DNA of 44,065 nucleotides from Gammaproteobacteria bacterium. Its GTDB lineage: Bacteria; Pseudomonadota; Gammaproteobacteria; SZUA-21. Below the pieces are notes generated by a model. That model had not been told where the DNA came from. It saw only the letters and a program-made list of their open reading frames with translations, and did not search any database. Of the stretch, positions 10,745-21,515 are shown one piece after another. Position 1 is the stretch's first letter, and every line of letters begins with the position of its first letter. The stretch is from positions 1 to 44,065 of the forward strand of contig QILK01000028.1 in assembly GCA_003233345.1 (NCBI GenBank), written 5' to 3'. The translations under genes were made by a program, and so were the position numbers.

Positions 10745-13102
10745 TTAAGGCAGTTTCCAGATTCTTACCATATTGTCATGGCCGCCAGAAAGCAGTTTTT
10801 TATTATTATCGATAAAAGAGATGTGATTGATGTCATCACTATGTCCCCTGAATTCTTTGACTAATTTGCCATTTCTTAAATCCCAAAGCAGGATAGAATT
10901 ATCTTTTGATAAAGAGGCAGCATAAAAACCATCGGATGATACCGCGACTTTATTGAAATAGGGTTGACCCTTGGCGGCTATGTTTAGCAGCATTCTTCTT
11001 GTATGTATGTCCCAAAGTTGTAGTCTGCCGTGGTTATTGGCCGATAAAATACGTCGGCTATCGGGAAGATAAACGGCATCGAGAAACACATGTCGGTGGT
11101 CTCGCAAGGTACTGATAGGTTCGCCGCGTTCCAGTTCAACGACAGTGATGGCTCTGCCAGAGCGATCTATATAAAGCGCTTTATTGCCGTCTGGTGCATA
11201 GCGGAATAAAGTGACAGGTGTGGTTGTTCTTATCGAGGAGACTTGCTTGCCAGTCATGGCATTCCATATTTCTATCATGCGGTTATGTGTACAAGCAAAC
11301 TGATTATTGATAGGTGACCAAATAAAATTTTGCTGACATTCGCTATCAATGGTTTGTATCGATTCTTTTTTCTGAGTATCCCAGATATAGGGGTATCTTT
11401 CTGAATGCAATATAACGTATTGGCCGTTATGAGATAGTGCAATATTAGTTTGGTTAGTACTCGTTAAAGTGGATAGTTTTTTCCCAGTAGCAAGGTTAAT
11501 AATATTGACACCAACATTGCTTACGCCAACAAAAATAATGGGTGACGTCGGGTTGGTCAGAATTTTACTAATCTCTCCATCAAAATCGATTGGATCATCG
11601 GGCCAGATTTTTTCCAGCGTGGTTTCAATTTTTGCACTACTGGTTGTCGCATTTCCATCAGCTGGATTTGATGTATTTACCAGTGTAGTACCGACACTGG
11701 TATGCGCTGTTGCCGTGGCGATTTTTGTCGGTGATTTGCCAATCGGGTTGTCATTTTGGAAAACGCTACCCTCTGTTACCGGTTCATCAGCAGGTTTTGC
11801 TATTTTGCCCAGCTCGGTTTTTACTGGGGCGTTTTTGGTTTTCTGGGTCTTTTCCTCGTCAACCTTATTAGCGACCGGTTCCAGTTTTTGACTGGTCGTT
11901 ATTGGATTTTGTGTTGTGCTAAACTCCTCGCTGTTTAAGGGCTTTGATTTCTGAGGTTGCTCACCAATATTCCACATAAACGCGGCCATGGAAGTAAATG
12001 TTACCAATAACGCCAGTCCCAGCATTAATCCCAGAGAAGTTTTACGTTGCCCGAAATATTTTAAACCGGTGACTGGCATTGTCGGTGTTCGATCTGTTTG
12101 ATCGGGGCCTGGTTTTGGTTTGACATGTTTTTGCTTGGCCGGTTTTGCTGCGCCAGCTTGATTTTCTTTAGTTTGATTTTCAGCGCTAAGTGTTGCCTGA
12201 GTTTGCTGACCAGGGCGCTTGATCAGGTTGACAATCTGGTCAGATGATTGCGGTCGATGGTCAGGCAAGACCTGTATCATCCAGTCGATCAGTTTTAAAA
12301 ACCCCTGACTATAAAGGTCTGCACCAACTTCGATAGCCGGGATTAACGGATCGATTTTATGAATTTGTATCTTGTTAAAACGTTCCAGTGAACTGGCTGG
12401 CACTTTACCCGCAACGGCATAATAAAGTGTTGCGCCGAGACCATAAAGGTCAGTGGCCGGGGTTTGCTTTAAGTCGCTCGGGTATTGCTCGATAGGTGCG
12501 TAACCTTCAGTGACAATACGGGTAAATGTCTGGTTTTGGGAGTTGAGTGATTGCCGCGACGAGCCAAAATCAATCAACAAGGGCTCGGAGTTTTCACGAA
12601 TATAAATATTGCTCGGTTTAATATCACGGTGTAAATAGTCTGCGCTATGCACATCCTTTAAACCAGACAGCATTGATGTCATGACCGATAATAAATAGGA
12701 TTCACTTGGCCGTGGATTTTTATCCAGAAACTGCTTGAATGATGCGCCGTGCTCATATTCCATGACCAGGTAGGCAGTACCATTCGCTTTAAAATAACGA
12801 ATGGCTCTGACAATGTTCGGGTGTTTAAATCTGGCGAGTGTCTGGCCTTCTTCAATGAATTTATTAAGACCATAGTGATAATTGTCGTGGTCCTGGGTAG
12901 ATTTAGGCACCACCTTGGTTGTCTCGGTACGCCAGGCGAGGTGTGCAGGCAAAAATTCCTTGATCGCAACCAAATACTTTAGACTGGTATCAAGTGCTTT
13001 ATAGGTGATACCAAAACCACCTGATCCGATAACCGAGTCGATTTCATAGCAGTCGATTCTGGTACCGAGGGGTAAAGCATGTTTATAGTCGTTTTGTTTC
13101 AT
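10745..13102 (-). CDS. Eukaryotic-like Ser/Thr protein kinase with TM segment and C-terminal WD40 repeats
   Basis: GSGGFGITYKA, VAIKEFLP, YLHRDIKPSNIYI, LLIDFGSSR; hydrophobic GLMLGLALLVTFTSMAAFMW; WD40 blades (LQLWDIHTRR, ILLWDLRNGK, VRIWKLP). Confidence 0.92.
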   Translation of the reverse strand: MKQNDYKHALPLGTRIDCYEIDSVIGSGGFGITYKALDTSLKYLVAIKEFLPAHLAWRTETTKVVPKSTQDHDNYHYGLNKFIEEGQTLARFKHPNIVRAIRYFKANGTAYLVMEYEHGASFKQFLDKNPRPSESYLLSVMTSMLSGLKDVHSADYLHRDIKPSNIYIRENSEPLLIDFGSSRQSLNSQNQTFTRIVTEGYAPIEQYPSDLKQTPATDLYGLGATLYYAVAGKVPASSLERFNKIQIHKIDPLIPAIEVGADLYSQGFLKLIDWMIQVLPDHRPQSSDQIVNLIKRPGQQTQATLSAENQTKENQAGAAKPAKQKHVKPKPGPDQTDRTPTMPVTGLKYFGQRKTSLGLMLGLALLVTFTSMAAFMWNIGEQPQKSKPLNSEEFSTTQNPITTSQKLEPVANKVDEEKTQKTKNAPVKTELGKIAKPADEPVTEGSVFQNDNPIGKSPTKIATATAHTSVGTTLVNTSNPADGNATTSSAKIETTLEKIWPDDPIDFDGEISKILTNPTSPIIFVGVSNVGVNIINLATGKKLSTLTSTNQTNIALSHNGQYVILHSERYPYIWDTQKKESIQTIDSECQQNFIWSPINNQFACTHNRMIEIWNAMTGKQVSSIRTTTPVTLFRYAPDGNKALYIDRSGRAITVVELERGEPISTLRDHRHVFLDAVYLPDSRRILSANNHGRLQLWDIHTRRMLLNIAAKGQPYFNKVAVSSDGFYAASLSKDNSILLWDLRNGKLVKEFRGHSDDINHISFIDNNKKLLSGGHDNMVRIWKLP

Positions 13103-13133
13103 TGGCTCTAGTGTCGTTCCGTAGCGTGTAAGT

Positions 13134-15605
13134 TTATTCCAAGTTAGTTTTCGATATGTCCCATACCTTTATGGTCTTGTCATGACCACCTGAAACTATT
13201 TTTTGATCATGGTCTGCAAATGTAATGGTATTGACCAACTCGGTGTGGCCACTCAACTGTGCCAGCCGTTCGCCTGTTTTCAGGTCCCAGTAGAGTATAC
13301 TGTGATCAATCCCAACCGAAATTGCTTTATTACCATCCGCTGAAATGGCAATTTGATTAACAACAATATTGCCATTGGCTGCTAACGTCAAAATGGGTTT
13401 CGCTGTTGCCAGATCCCATAATCTGAGTTTACCATCATCAGTTGCCGTTAGAACCTTGTCTCCTTTGGGAGAGAATACGGCGGCCACAAATTCCCAGCTA
13501 TAACCCTTTAAACTAAAAAGTAATTTTTGATCTGCCAATTGTACTATATTAACAGTTTTTTTATCAGTTTGGTCTACAAATAATACCTGTTTTCCGTCGG
13601 CAGAAAAAGAAAAAAACTCAATACTATCAGGCCTTTTCATACTGGTTACTTTTTTTGCCGTCAGCGCGTTCCATATTTCCAGTGTTTCGCTGGAGGTACA
13701 GCCAAATTGGTTACCTACCGGTGACCATAAATACAAGTCGTTACACTCAGTAGCTATCGTTTTTATAAACTTGCGTGTTTTTAAATCGAAAACCCGTAGT
13801 TTCCGCATTTGATTGACTAAGGTATAGCGCCCGTTAGCGGAAATACCCGATACCTGGCGAAAATTGCGTGGGAGCTGGTGATTTACCTTACCCGTTTCCA
13901 GGTTAATTAGTTTTACCTTTTGTCCAGAAATATCAGCCAATATGTTATTTGAGCTAGCCTGAATAGCAAGTGTACGGACAAAGTCCTTAACCGGGTATGA
14001 ACGAATCAGGTTTTTATGCTTTAAAACGACATTAAAATCCCGGTCTGCGTAACTAATATCCATATCCAACGTTTGCGTGACATGGTTTTTGGCGCTAATC
14101 CGTACCTTGAATTGACCCGGTTTTACATACAGATCATTGCTGTATTTGAGTTTTGGATTCAGGAACTCAATGTTGGCATAACCGGGGGTTGGGGTGATTT
14201 TTAGTTTGCGTAAATTAGCTGGTTTTAGTTTCTGGGTTAGATACGTGGTAAAACCTTTTTGTAATAAAATCGCTGACGAGTAAGGTTTAAAATCCTTTTG
14301 GGCCAGCTTGATCGTATAGATACCGGGTGACAGTGGCCCGGTAACCAGTGGTGTTTTGCCCTTTAGTTGTTTGTTTATATAAACGTCAGCGCCGGTGGGG
14401 TCAGTTTTAAAGACAAATTGTGTTGGGCCTTTAGTGACTCTAAAAGCGGGTTCCGGTTTTTTTATATCGCCGGTTACAACGGGTTGCTTGTCCTTGGTCT
14501 TTAAAACCGGCGATGGGGGTTGCTTCTCGGCGGATGTCCCTGTGTCACCGCCAGTACTGCTGCGTTGCCAGGTATAGACACCAGCACCCAGGCCGGATAA
14601 AAGTAAAACCAGTGACCCGATCAACCATGCAATCTTGTGACTGGCCTTTATTTTTTTGCGACGTGGAATCGCGGCGATGGCAACGGTTAGTGATTCTCCA
14701 GTGACGGTTTTGTCATCGTTGCTTATAAGTTGTAAAATTTTGTCAACAGATTGGGGTCTATCTTGTGGGAATATTTCCAGCATCCAGTCGATGAGTTTTA
14801 GAAATGCCGGACTATAAAGTGATGCGCCTGCCTTGCTCGCCGGTACCAGTAAATCTTTTTTCTTAAGTTGCAGGTTGTTAAATCGTTCCATCGCATTCGT
14901 AGGCGACCGGCCGATGACAGCAAAATATAAGGTAGCCCCCAAGGCATATAAATCAGTGGCGGGAGTCTGTTTGATACTGCCAGGGTATTGTTCAAAAGGC
15001 GCATAACCCTCGGTCACAATTCGCGTCAGCGACTGGCTTTGCTGGTTTAGCGCTTCGCGTGCCGATCCAAAATCCAGTAATACCGGTTGGCCGTTGTTGC
15101 GGATATAAATATTGCCGGGCTTAAGGTCTCGATGTAGATACTTTTGCTCATGAACAGTTGCCAGGCCAGCGAGTAGCGCCACCAACATTGATAGCAGCGT
15201 GTTTTCAGCAGGCCGCGGGTTTTGCGCCAGATATTCCTTTAATGACTGCCCATGTTCGTATTCCATCACCAGGTAGGCGGTGCCATTGGCCTCGAAATAA
15301 CGCACCACGCGGACTATATTTTGATGTTTAAATTTGGCCAGGGTTCGGCCTTCATCAACAAACTGTTTGAGTCCAAAATGATAAGATTCATTGTCAGCAG
15401 CAGATTTAGGCACCACCTGAGTTGAATCGACCCGCCATGCCAGTTGCACGGGCAGGTATTCCTTGATGGCAACCTGGTGTTGTAATTCAATATCAATCGC
15501 CTGATAAGTAATACCAAAGCCGCCAGAACCCAGTACTGATTCGACCTGGTAACCTTCAATCACTGAACCCATTGGTAGCGCATGTTTGAATTCGTTATTA
15601 CTCAT
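13134..15605 (-). CDS. Eukaryotic-like Ser/Thr protein kinase with TM, PEGA-like domain and C-terminal WD40 repeats
   Basis: VAIKEYLP, YLHRDLKPGNIYI, LLDFGSAR; PEGA-like TDPTGADVYINKQLKGKTPLVTGPLSPGIYTIKL; WD40 LRLWDLATAK, ILYWDLKTGE, IKVWDIS. Confidence 0.92.
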   Translation of the reverse strand: MSNNEFKHALPMGSVIEGYQVESVLGSGGFGITYQAIDIELQHQVAIKEYLPVQLAWRVDSTQVVPKSAADNESYHFGLKQFVDEGRTLAKFKHQNIVRVVRYFEANGTAYLVMEYEHGQSLKEYLAQNPRPAENTLLSMLVALLAGLATVHEQKYLHRDLKPGNIYIRNNGQPVLLDFGSAREALNQQSQSLTRIVTEGYAPFEQYPGSIKQTPATDLYALGATLYFAVIGRSPTNAMERFNNLQLKKKDLLVPASKAGASLYSPAFLKLIDWMLEIFPQDRPQSVDKILQLISNDDKTVTGESLTVAIAAIPRRKKIKASHKIAWLIGSLVLLLSGLGAGVYTWQRSSTGGDTGTSAEKQPPSPVLKTKDKQPVVTGDIKKPEPAFRVTKGPTQFVFKTDPTGADVYINKQLKGKTPLVTGPLSPGIYTIKLAQKDFKPYSSAILLQKGFTTYLTQKLKPANLRKLKITPTPGYANIEFLNPKLKYSNDLYVKPGQFKVRISAKNHVTQTLDMDISYADRDFNVVLKHKNLIRSYPVKDFVRTLAIQASSNNILADISGQKVKLINLETGKVNHQLPRNFRQVSGISANGRYTLVNQMRKLRVFDLKTRKFIKTIATECNDLYLWSPVGNQFGCTSSETLEIWNALTAKKVTSMKRPDSIEFFSFSADGKQVLFVDQTDKKTVNIVQLADQKLLFSLKGYSWEFVAAVFSPKGDKVLTATDDGKLRLWDLATAKPILTLAANGNIVVNQIAISADGNKAISVGIDHSILYWDLKTGERLAQLSGHTELVNTITFADHDQKIVSGGHDKTIKVWDISKTNLE

Positions 15606-15822
15606 CGTAGTCCGATAGTGACAAGGGGTTTGAGCTTACATTATGTATAGTTGTTGTGAGTTTGTTCATAGTTAACATTTCAGCAAACCGTGTACAATGA
15701 TAGTCCAGATTTACTATTCAAATTTCCTCGTTGATTGATTAACATTAAGCAGTTATTAAACCAATTATTATTGCAAACGGCCAGCAAATGCAATTAGCAT
15801 ATAACAACAATAAGGAAAATTT

Positions 15823-16458
15823 GTGCAAAACATTCAAAGTATTGTCTTAATCCATGGCGTCTGGGTCAGTGGCTGGGCCATGTCAAGGCTGGCAAAAAAG
15901 CTGCGTGCGTATGGCTATCGTACCTATATTTTTTCCTACCCCAGTGTTAAAAAAAGCATGGTTGAAAATGCCGAAGCGTTGGCAAAATTTGTCGATGCGA
16001 TCGATGCTGAGACGTTGCATTTTATCGCCCATAGTCTCGGCGGTACCTTGTTGCTTAATTATTTTGAAGGTTACGATTCTCGACGCTATGGGCGCGTGGT
16101 GATTCTTGGATCGCCGCTCAATGGCAGTCTCAAAGCCAAACGATTGCTGAAGTGGCCGTTTGGCAATAAATCGCTGGGTAAAAGCATCGAAGGCGGATTG
16201 CTCGATGGTGGATTGTGTTGTCCGGCCAAACATGATGTTGGTGTGATCGCGGGTGATCAACCGTTGGGTCTGGGGTTATTTCTGGGCCGGTTTCGCGAGC
16301 CAAATGATGGTACTGTTGCCGTTTCTGAAACCCGATTGCCCGGTATTAGCGATCATTTGGTGTTACATACCTCGCATACTGGTATGTTGCTTTCCAACAT
16401 AGTGCCTGCGCAAATACATGGTTTTCTGCAGCAAGGGAAGTTTCGGCACTCGAATTAA
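15823..16458 (+). CDS. Alpha/beta hydrolase (esterase/lipase-like), GTG start
   Basis: VLIHGVWVSGW and HFIAHSLGGTLLLNYF nucleophile elbow (GHSLGG-like). Confidence 0.85.
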   Translation: MQNIQSIVLIHGVWVSGWAMSRLAKKLRAYGYRTYIFSYPSVKKSMVENAEALAKFVDAIDAETLHFIAHSLGGTLLLNYFEGYDSRRYGRVVILGSPLNGSLKAKRLLKWPFGNKSLGKSIEGGLLDGGLCCPAKHDVGVIAGDQPLGLGLFLGRFREPNDGTVAVSETRLPGISDHLVLHTSHTGMLLSNIVPAQIHGFLQQGKFRHSN

Positions 16459-16530
16459 TTTAAAATTGTTAGAGTTATGTCATAATATCAACTAGACAAT
16501 AAAGAATTAAATAAGCATCGGAACAGGATT

Positions 16531-17274
16531 ATGGCTGGTCATAGCAAATGGGCAAATATTAAGCACCGTAAGGGCGCGCAAGATGCTAAGCGCGGTAAAG
16601 TTTTTACCAAAATTATTCGAGAAATAACGGTGGCGGCAAAGATGGGTGGCGGCGATGCCGGCAGTAATCCAAGATTGCGTGCCGTGGTAGACAAGGCGCT
16701 GGGTCAGAACATGACTAAGGACACTATCGAGCGGGCGATCAAGCGTGGTTCAGGTGGCCTGGATTCAGAAAATTATGAAGAGGTTAACTACGAAGGTTAT
16801 GGCCCGAGTGGTGTCGCGGTGCTGGTTGAGTGTTTAACGGATAATCGCAATCGTACTGTGTCGGAAATCAGACATGCGTTCGCAAAAGCCGGCGGTAATC
16901 TGGGTACGGACGGATCAGTCGCCTACCTGTTTAGCAAGATTGGCGTGTTGTCTTATGCCAAAGGCTGTGATGAAGACCAATTGATGGAGGTCGCGCTTGA
17001 AGCGGGCGCAGAAGATATTATTAGCCATGACGATGGCTCGCTAGATGTCATTACCTCATTCGAAGAATATTTGAAAGTTAAAGAGACCATGATTGCCAAG
17101 GGTCTTAAACCGGAAGAAGCCGATGTAACGATGAAACCAGCGACCAGTGTTGATCTGGAAAAAGACGGTGCTGAAAAAATTATACGCCTGGTTGAGACAC
17201 TGGAAGATCTGGATGACGTGCAAAACGTATATTCGAATGCAGAAATTTCCGATAACTTGTTAGCTGAACTATAA
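16531..17274 (+). CDS. yebC: YebC/PmpR family protein
   Basis: [46 protein letters not shown]. Confidence 0.96.
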   Translation: MAGHSKWANIKHRKGAQDAKRGKVFTKIIREITVAAKMGGGDAGSNPRLRAVVDKALGQNMTKDTIERAIKRGSGGLDSENYEEVNYEGYGPSGVAVLVECLTDNRNRTVSEIRHAFAKAGGNLGTDGSVAYLFSKIGVLSYAKGCDEDQLMEVALEAGAEDIISHDDGSLDVITSFEEYLKVKETMIAKGLKPEEADVTMKPATSVDLEKDGAEKIIRLVETLEDLDDVQNVYSNAEISDNLLAEL

Positions 17275-17283
17275 TTGAGACAA

Positions 17284-17439
17284 GTAGCCCGGACTTCGCG
17301 CAGCGAACGCCGGGAAAAAGGAATAAGGTTCGAAATTCAATTAGAACAGGCGTATGCACAAGGTAGTCAGTAGCTGACTAAGACAGAGAAAAATACAATG
17401 TTCGTTCTCCCGGCGTTCGCTGCGCGAAGTCCGGGCTAC
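17284..17439. repeat. REPIN-like inverted doublet of family-1 REPs (17284-17314, 17409-17439)
   Basis: Palindrome pair with conserved spacer (ttcgaaattcaattagaacaggcgtatgcacaaggtagtcagtagctgactaagacag). Confidence 0.92.
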
Positions 17440-17470
17440 GATTTTATAACAATTATTACATGAGGTCTGT

Positions 17471-17998
17471 TTGATACGTATTCTCGGCATTGATCCAGGT
17501 TATTGTACCACCGGCTTTGGGCTCGTCGATGTGGATGTCAATCAATATGAATATATTGAGTCCGGTATAGTCAAGGTCGACAAGCTGGATTTGGCGCAAC
17601 GATTAAAAAAAATTCATCAGGCGGTTTGTGAGCTGGTCGAAGAGTATCGCCCCGATTATTTTGCTATCGAAAAAGTCTTTGTCAAAAAAAATGTAGACTC
17701 AGCATTAAAACTTGGTCAAGCCAGAGGGGCTGCTATCTGTGCTGCCGGGGCGTTTGATATCAGCGTTAGCGAATATGCAGCGCGGGAAATTAAGCAAACC
17801 ATCACCGGATCCGGTGCGGCACTAAAGCAACAGGTTCAGTTTATGGTCAAGATGTTATTATCATTGGAAGAAGTACCTGGAACGGATGCCGCTGATGCGC
17901 TGGCTATCGCGATATGTCATGCGCATCATCTAGATAAAAAACAACGTCAAGGCGGTAGTCGGTTGGTAAAAAGTGAATTTCAGGGGAAACAACAGTGA
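17471..17998 (+). CDS. ruvC: Crossover junction endodeoxyribonuclease RuvC
   Basis: MIRILGIDPGYCTTGFG; FAIEKVFVKKN; GTDAADALAIAICH. Confidence 0.96.
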   Translation: MIRILGIDPGYCTTGFGLVDVDVNQYEYIESGIVKVDKLDLAQRLKKIHQAVCELVEEYRPDYFAIEKVFVKKNVDSALKLGQARGAAICAAGAFDISVSEYAAREIKQTITGSGAALKQQVQFMVKMLLSLEEVPGTDAADALAIAICHAHHLDKKQRQGGSRLVKSEFQGKQQ

Positions 17999-18609
17999 TT
18001 GGTCGGTTACGTGGTGTCTTGCTTGAGAAGAAACCACCACAGTTATTAATTGATGTTGCTGGTGTCGGTTACGAAGTCAATGCTCCAATGTCAACATTTT
18101 ATCAGTTACCGGAAACCGGTAGTGATGTGGTCTTGCATACGCATCTGGTCGTTCGTGAGGATAATCAAAGCCTGTATGGTTTTGCCAGTTTGCGCGAGCG
18201 GCAACTGTTCCGCAGCTTAATTAAAATCAGTGGTATTGGCGCGCGTATGGCATTGACTATTTTATCGGGCTCCAGTCCCGAGGAGTTTGCCCAGCATGTT
18301 GTCAATCAGGATACAAAAGCGTTAACGCGTTTGCCAGGTATTGGTAAGAAAACCGCTGAACGACTTATTATTGAAATGCGCGATAAACTTGATTCTCATA
18401 CCACTGGGCAAAACCACGACTTGACCAATAGCGTTACGGGATTGCCGATGCAAGACCCGATTCAGGAAGCGGTGAGCGCGTTAATTGCTTTAGGCTATAA
18501 GGCCCCGGACGCCAGCCTGATGATTCAGAATATCGAAGACAAAATGGCGATGCGCAGTGAAGAGCTGATTCGCAAGGCGTTGCAATCTGCCGGCACCCCC
18601 ATACAGTAA
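17995..18609 (+). CDS. ruvA: Holliday junction branch migration protein RuvA
   Basis: MIGRLRGVLLEKKPPQLLIDVAGVGYEV; LPGIGKKTAERLIIEMRDK; 4-nt overlap with ruvC. Confidence 0.96.
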   Translation: MIGRLRGVLLEKKPPQLLIDVAGVGYEVNAPMSTFYQLPETGSDVVLHTHLVVREDNQSLYGFASLRERQLFRSLIKISGIGARMALTILSGSSPEEFAQHVVNQDTKALTRLPGIGKKTAERLIIEMRDKLDSHTTGQNHDLTNSVTGLPMQDPIQEAVSALIALGYKAPDASLMIQNIEDKMAMRSEELIRKALQSAGTPIQ

Positions 18610-18643
18610 GACCAGCAATCCCTTATCAGTGGAAGAATTGTAG

Positions 18644-19690
18644 ATGGAAAAAGAACGACTTATATCTACCCGTGCCAAACGCGATGATGGTGTTGTTGAT
18701 AATGCCATTCGCCCAAAATCGCTGGCCGACTATATTGGCCAGGAGTCAGTGCGCGAACAGTTAGGTCTGTTTATTGAGGCAGCACAGCAGCGACAAGATT
18801 GTCTGGATCATGTGCTGATATTTGGTCCGCCGGGTCTTGGCAAAACCACCTTATCACATATTATTGCCAATGAACTCGGTGCTAATTTGCGGCATACGTC
18901 CGGCCCGGTTTTGGAGAAACAGGGAGATCTGGCGGCGATTTTAACCAACCTCGAAGCCAATGATGTTTTGTTTATTGATGAAATTCACCGTCTGCGTCCC
19001 GTTGTTGAAGAAGTGCTCTATCCAGCAATGGAAGACTTTCAGATTGATATCATGATTGGTGAAGGGCCTGCGGCGCGTTCGATCAAACTGGATCTGCCGC
19101 CGTTTACCCTGGTTGGAGCGACCACCCGGGCGGGTTTGCTGACCTCGCCACTACGTGACCGGTTTGGTATTGTACAGCGTCTGGAGTTTTATAAACCTGA
19201 GGAGCTTAGTCAGATCATTACGCGTTCGGCAAAAATCCTAAATTTGAAAATTGATGATGAAGGTGCTTATGAAATTGCTAAACGTTCCCGAGGCACACCA
19301 CGTATCGCTAATCGATTATTACGCCGGGTGCGGGATTATGCCCAGGTTAAATGTGACGGTGATATCAATGCCCAGATCGCGGATCAGGCGATGGATATGC
19401 TCGGTGTCGATAAAGTCGGTTTTGATGATATGGATCGTTACCTGATAAAAACCATTATCGAGAAGTTTGATGGCGGCCCGGTCGGCGTAGACAGTATGGC
19501 GGCCGCGATTGGTGAAGAGCGCGAAACCATTGAAGATGTACTGGAACCCTATTTGATTCAACAAGGTTATATTATGCGTACGCCCAGAGGACGGGTAGCG
19601 ACGCGTTTTGCTTATCAACATCTGGATATTAATTTTGCCGGGCACCTGGAAACCGAATCCGCTACCAAACCACTATTTCCCGATAACTAG
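18644..19690 (+). CDS. ruvB: Holliday junction helicase RuvB
   Basis: [47 protein letters not shown]. Confidence 0.97.
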   Translation: MEKERLISTRAKRDDGVVDNAIRPKSLADYIGQESVREQLGLFIEAAQQRQDCLDHVLIFGPPGLGKTTLSHIIANELGANLRHTSGPVLEKQGDLAAILTNLEANDVLFIDEIHRLRPVVEEVLYPAMEDFQIDIMIGEGPAARSIKLDLPPFTLVGATTRAGLLTSPLRDRFGIVQRLEFYKPEELSQIITRSAKILNLKIDDEGAYEIAKRSRGTPRIANRLLRRVRDYAQVKCDGDINAQIADQAMDMLGVDKVGFDDMDRYLIKTIIEKFDGGPVGVDSMAAAIGEERETIEDVLEPYLIQQGYIMRTPRGRVATRFAYQHLDINFAGHLETESATKPLFPDN

Positions 19691-20237
19691 TATTTGTTTT
19701 CAGTAGCAACGCTGAGTTCACATTTTCCTGATCGGGGTTGTAGTAGTCTGACTTGTATAGAAAAAGATCAGAAAACACATTGCATTATAATTTTATAAAA
19801 TGTATAAAATCATTTAGACAAAGATAATCACAATTTTTGTTTGGAAATTTGTACAGATACCATATAATTCATAATCACGGACGGAAAACGGTAGGGTAAA
19901 AAAATAATATTCAGTTAATCAAGGTATTAGAACTGAAACTAGTAGTTTGATAGTCGTTTTAACCTTTATCAAAATAAATATCATGGAATATATAGTGATC
20001 TGCTAGCGTAAAGCTATGTTCCGGGTTTTTAACTGATATTCAGCGTTGTTTCTGCTAGTTGAGTTTGAATACAGTGTAAACCTAATATCCACTACGGTCT
20101 AAGCGACTAAAAATCGGGTATTTTTATGACAAGTTTACGATTTTAAATAGATTAAATATGGATTCACGAAAATTTTACAGTTTCATGACAGAAAGGTGAT
20201 CGAAATTGAATAGTAATGTTTGGAATTTATATTTATA

Positions 20238-20645
20238 GTGAAAACGTTCCTTTGGACAATTCGAGTCTATTACGAAGACACCGATTGCGGTGGTGTCGTT
20301 TATCACTCCAGGTATATAAATTTTCTGGAGCGGGCACGGACCGAATGGCTCAGGTCGTTAGGGTTTGAACAGGACCAGTTGAGGCAGGAACTCGGAATCT
20401 TGTTTGCGGTGCGTTCGGTTAATATAGATTATTTGCAGCCAGCAAGGTTTAACAATGAGTTGGAAGTTTTTGTGGGAATTAATTCCATTGCCAAAGCAAG
20501 TATGGTGCTGTCACAGGAAATAAGAATAAAACAACAGAGTAAACCGTTGGTTGAAGCCAGTGTTAGAATAGTCTGTCTCGACGCGGTTGCATTTAAACCC
20601 AAAGTTATCCCTGATGTCTTACTGAAGGAGATCGTGAGTGATTGA
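20238..20645 (+). CDS. ybgC: Acyl-CoA thioesterase YbgC (tol-pal associated); GTG start at 20238 preferred over TTG at 20220
   Basis: VYYEDTDCGGVVYHSRYINFLERARTEWLR hotdog-fold signature; upstream of tolQ. Confidence 0.93.
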   Translation: MKTFLWTIRVYYEDTDCGGVVYHSRYINFLERARTEWLRSLGFEQDQLRQELGILFAVRSVNIDYLQPARFNNELEVFVGINSIAKASMVLSQEIRIKQQSKPLVEASVRIVCLDAVAFKPKVIPDVLLKEIVSD

Positions 20646-21390
20646 GTATATTGTATTAATTCCGGCGAGTGAAAAAGTCGAATCGGCGGTTAGCAAGGTA
20701 GCTGAAGCGACGAGCCAGATTGCAGGTACGGACTACCTGGAACTGATGATCAACGCACACCCAGTGGTACAAGTGGTCATGGTGATACTGGTATTGGCAT
20801 CCGTCATGTCCTGGACAATGATTTTTAAAAAAATGTTATCGTTAAAAGCGGCAGGTCGGGATGCGGATGAATTCGAACAAAGATTTTGGTCCGGTAGTGA
20901 TCTCGGTGCAATTTATAAACAGGTGGCATCACAACGCCACCAGATCACCGGAATGGAAAGTATTTTTGAAGCGGGTTTTAAGGAATTTGCCCGTTTACGT
21001 AAGCAAAGTGGTGCGCGGCCGATGGCGGTTGTTGAAGGTGCACATAGGGCGATGCGGGTGGCATTGTCGAGGGAAATTGAAGAACTGGAAACACACCTGT
21101 CATTTTTAGCGACAGTCGGTTCGACCAGTCCCTATATTGGTTTACTTGGTACGGTATGGGGCATTATGGAAACCATGCAACGGTTGGCGGCCTTAAATGA
21201 AACATCGATTAAAGCGGTTGCCCCGGGAATATCGGAAGCGCTGATCGCCACGGCGATGGGTTTGTTTGCAGCGATCCCAGCAGTGATAGCCTATAACCGG
21301 TTTTCCAACGATGTTGAACGCCTAAGTAATCGTTACCATGCGTTCCTAGAAGAGTTTTCAACAATTTTACAGCGCCATGCACACGAATAG
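20638..21390 (+). CDS. tolQ: TolQ
   Basis: MotA/ExbB-type; FLATVGSTSPYIGLLGTVWGIMETM; AISEALIATAMGLFAAIPAVIAYN-like. Confidence 0.95.
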   Translation: MIEYIVLIPASEKVESAVSKVAEATSQIAGTDYLELMINAHPVVQVVMVILVLASVMSWTMIFKKMLSLKAAGRDADEFEQRFWSGSDLGAIYKQVASQRHQITGMESIFEAGFKEFARLRKQSGARPMAVVEGAHRAMRVALSREIEELETHLSFLATVGSTSPYIGLLGTVWGIMETMQRLAALNETSIKAVAPGISEALIATAMGLFAAIPAVIAYNRFSNDVERLSNRYHAFLEEFSTILQRHAHE

Positions 21391-21404
21391 CAGCGGTGTT
21401 AACC

Positions 21405-21435
21405 GTAGCCCGGACTTCGCAAAGCGAACGCCGGG
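21405..21435 (+). repeat. REP-like palindrome, family 1, between tolQ and the first tolR
   Basis: gtagcccggacttcgcaaagcgaacgccggg. Confidence 0.9.
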
Positions 21436-21515
21436 AACAAACATTAATTATTTGATCTCGTTTTAAATATAGACCAAATGCTTTTTTAAACCGTTATATA
21501 AGAAGGTGATAACTA

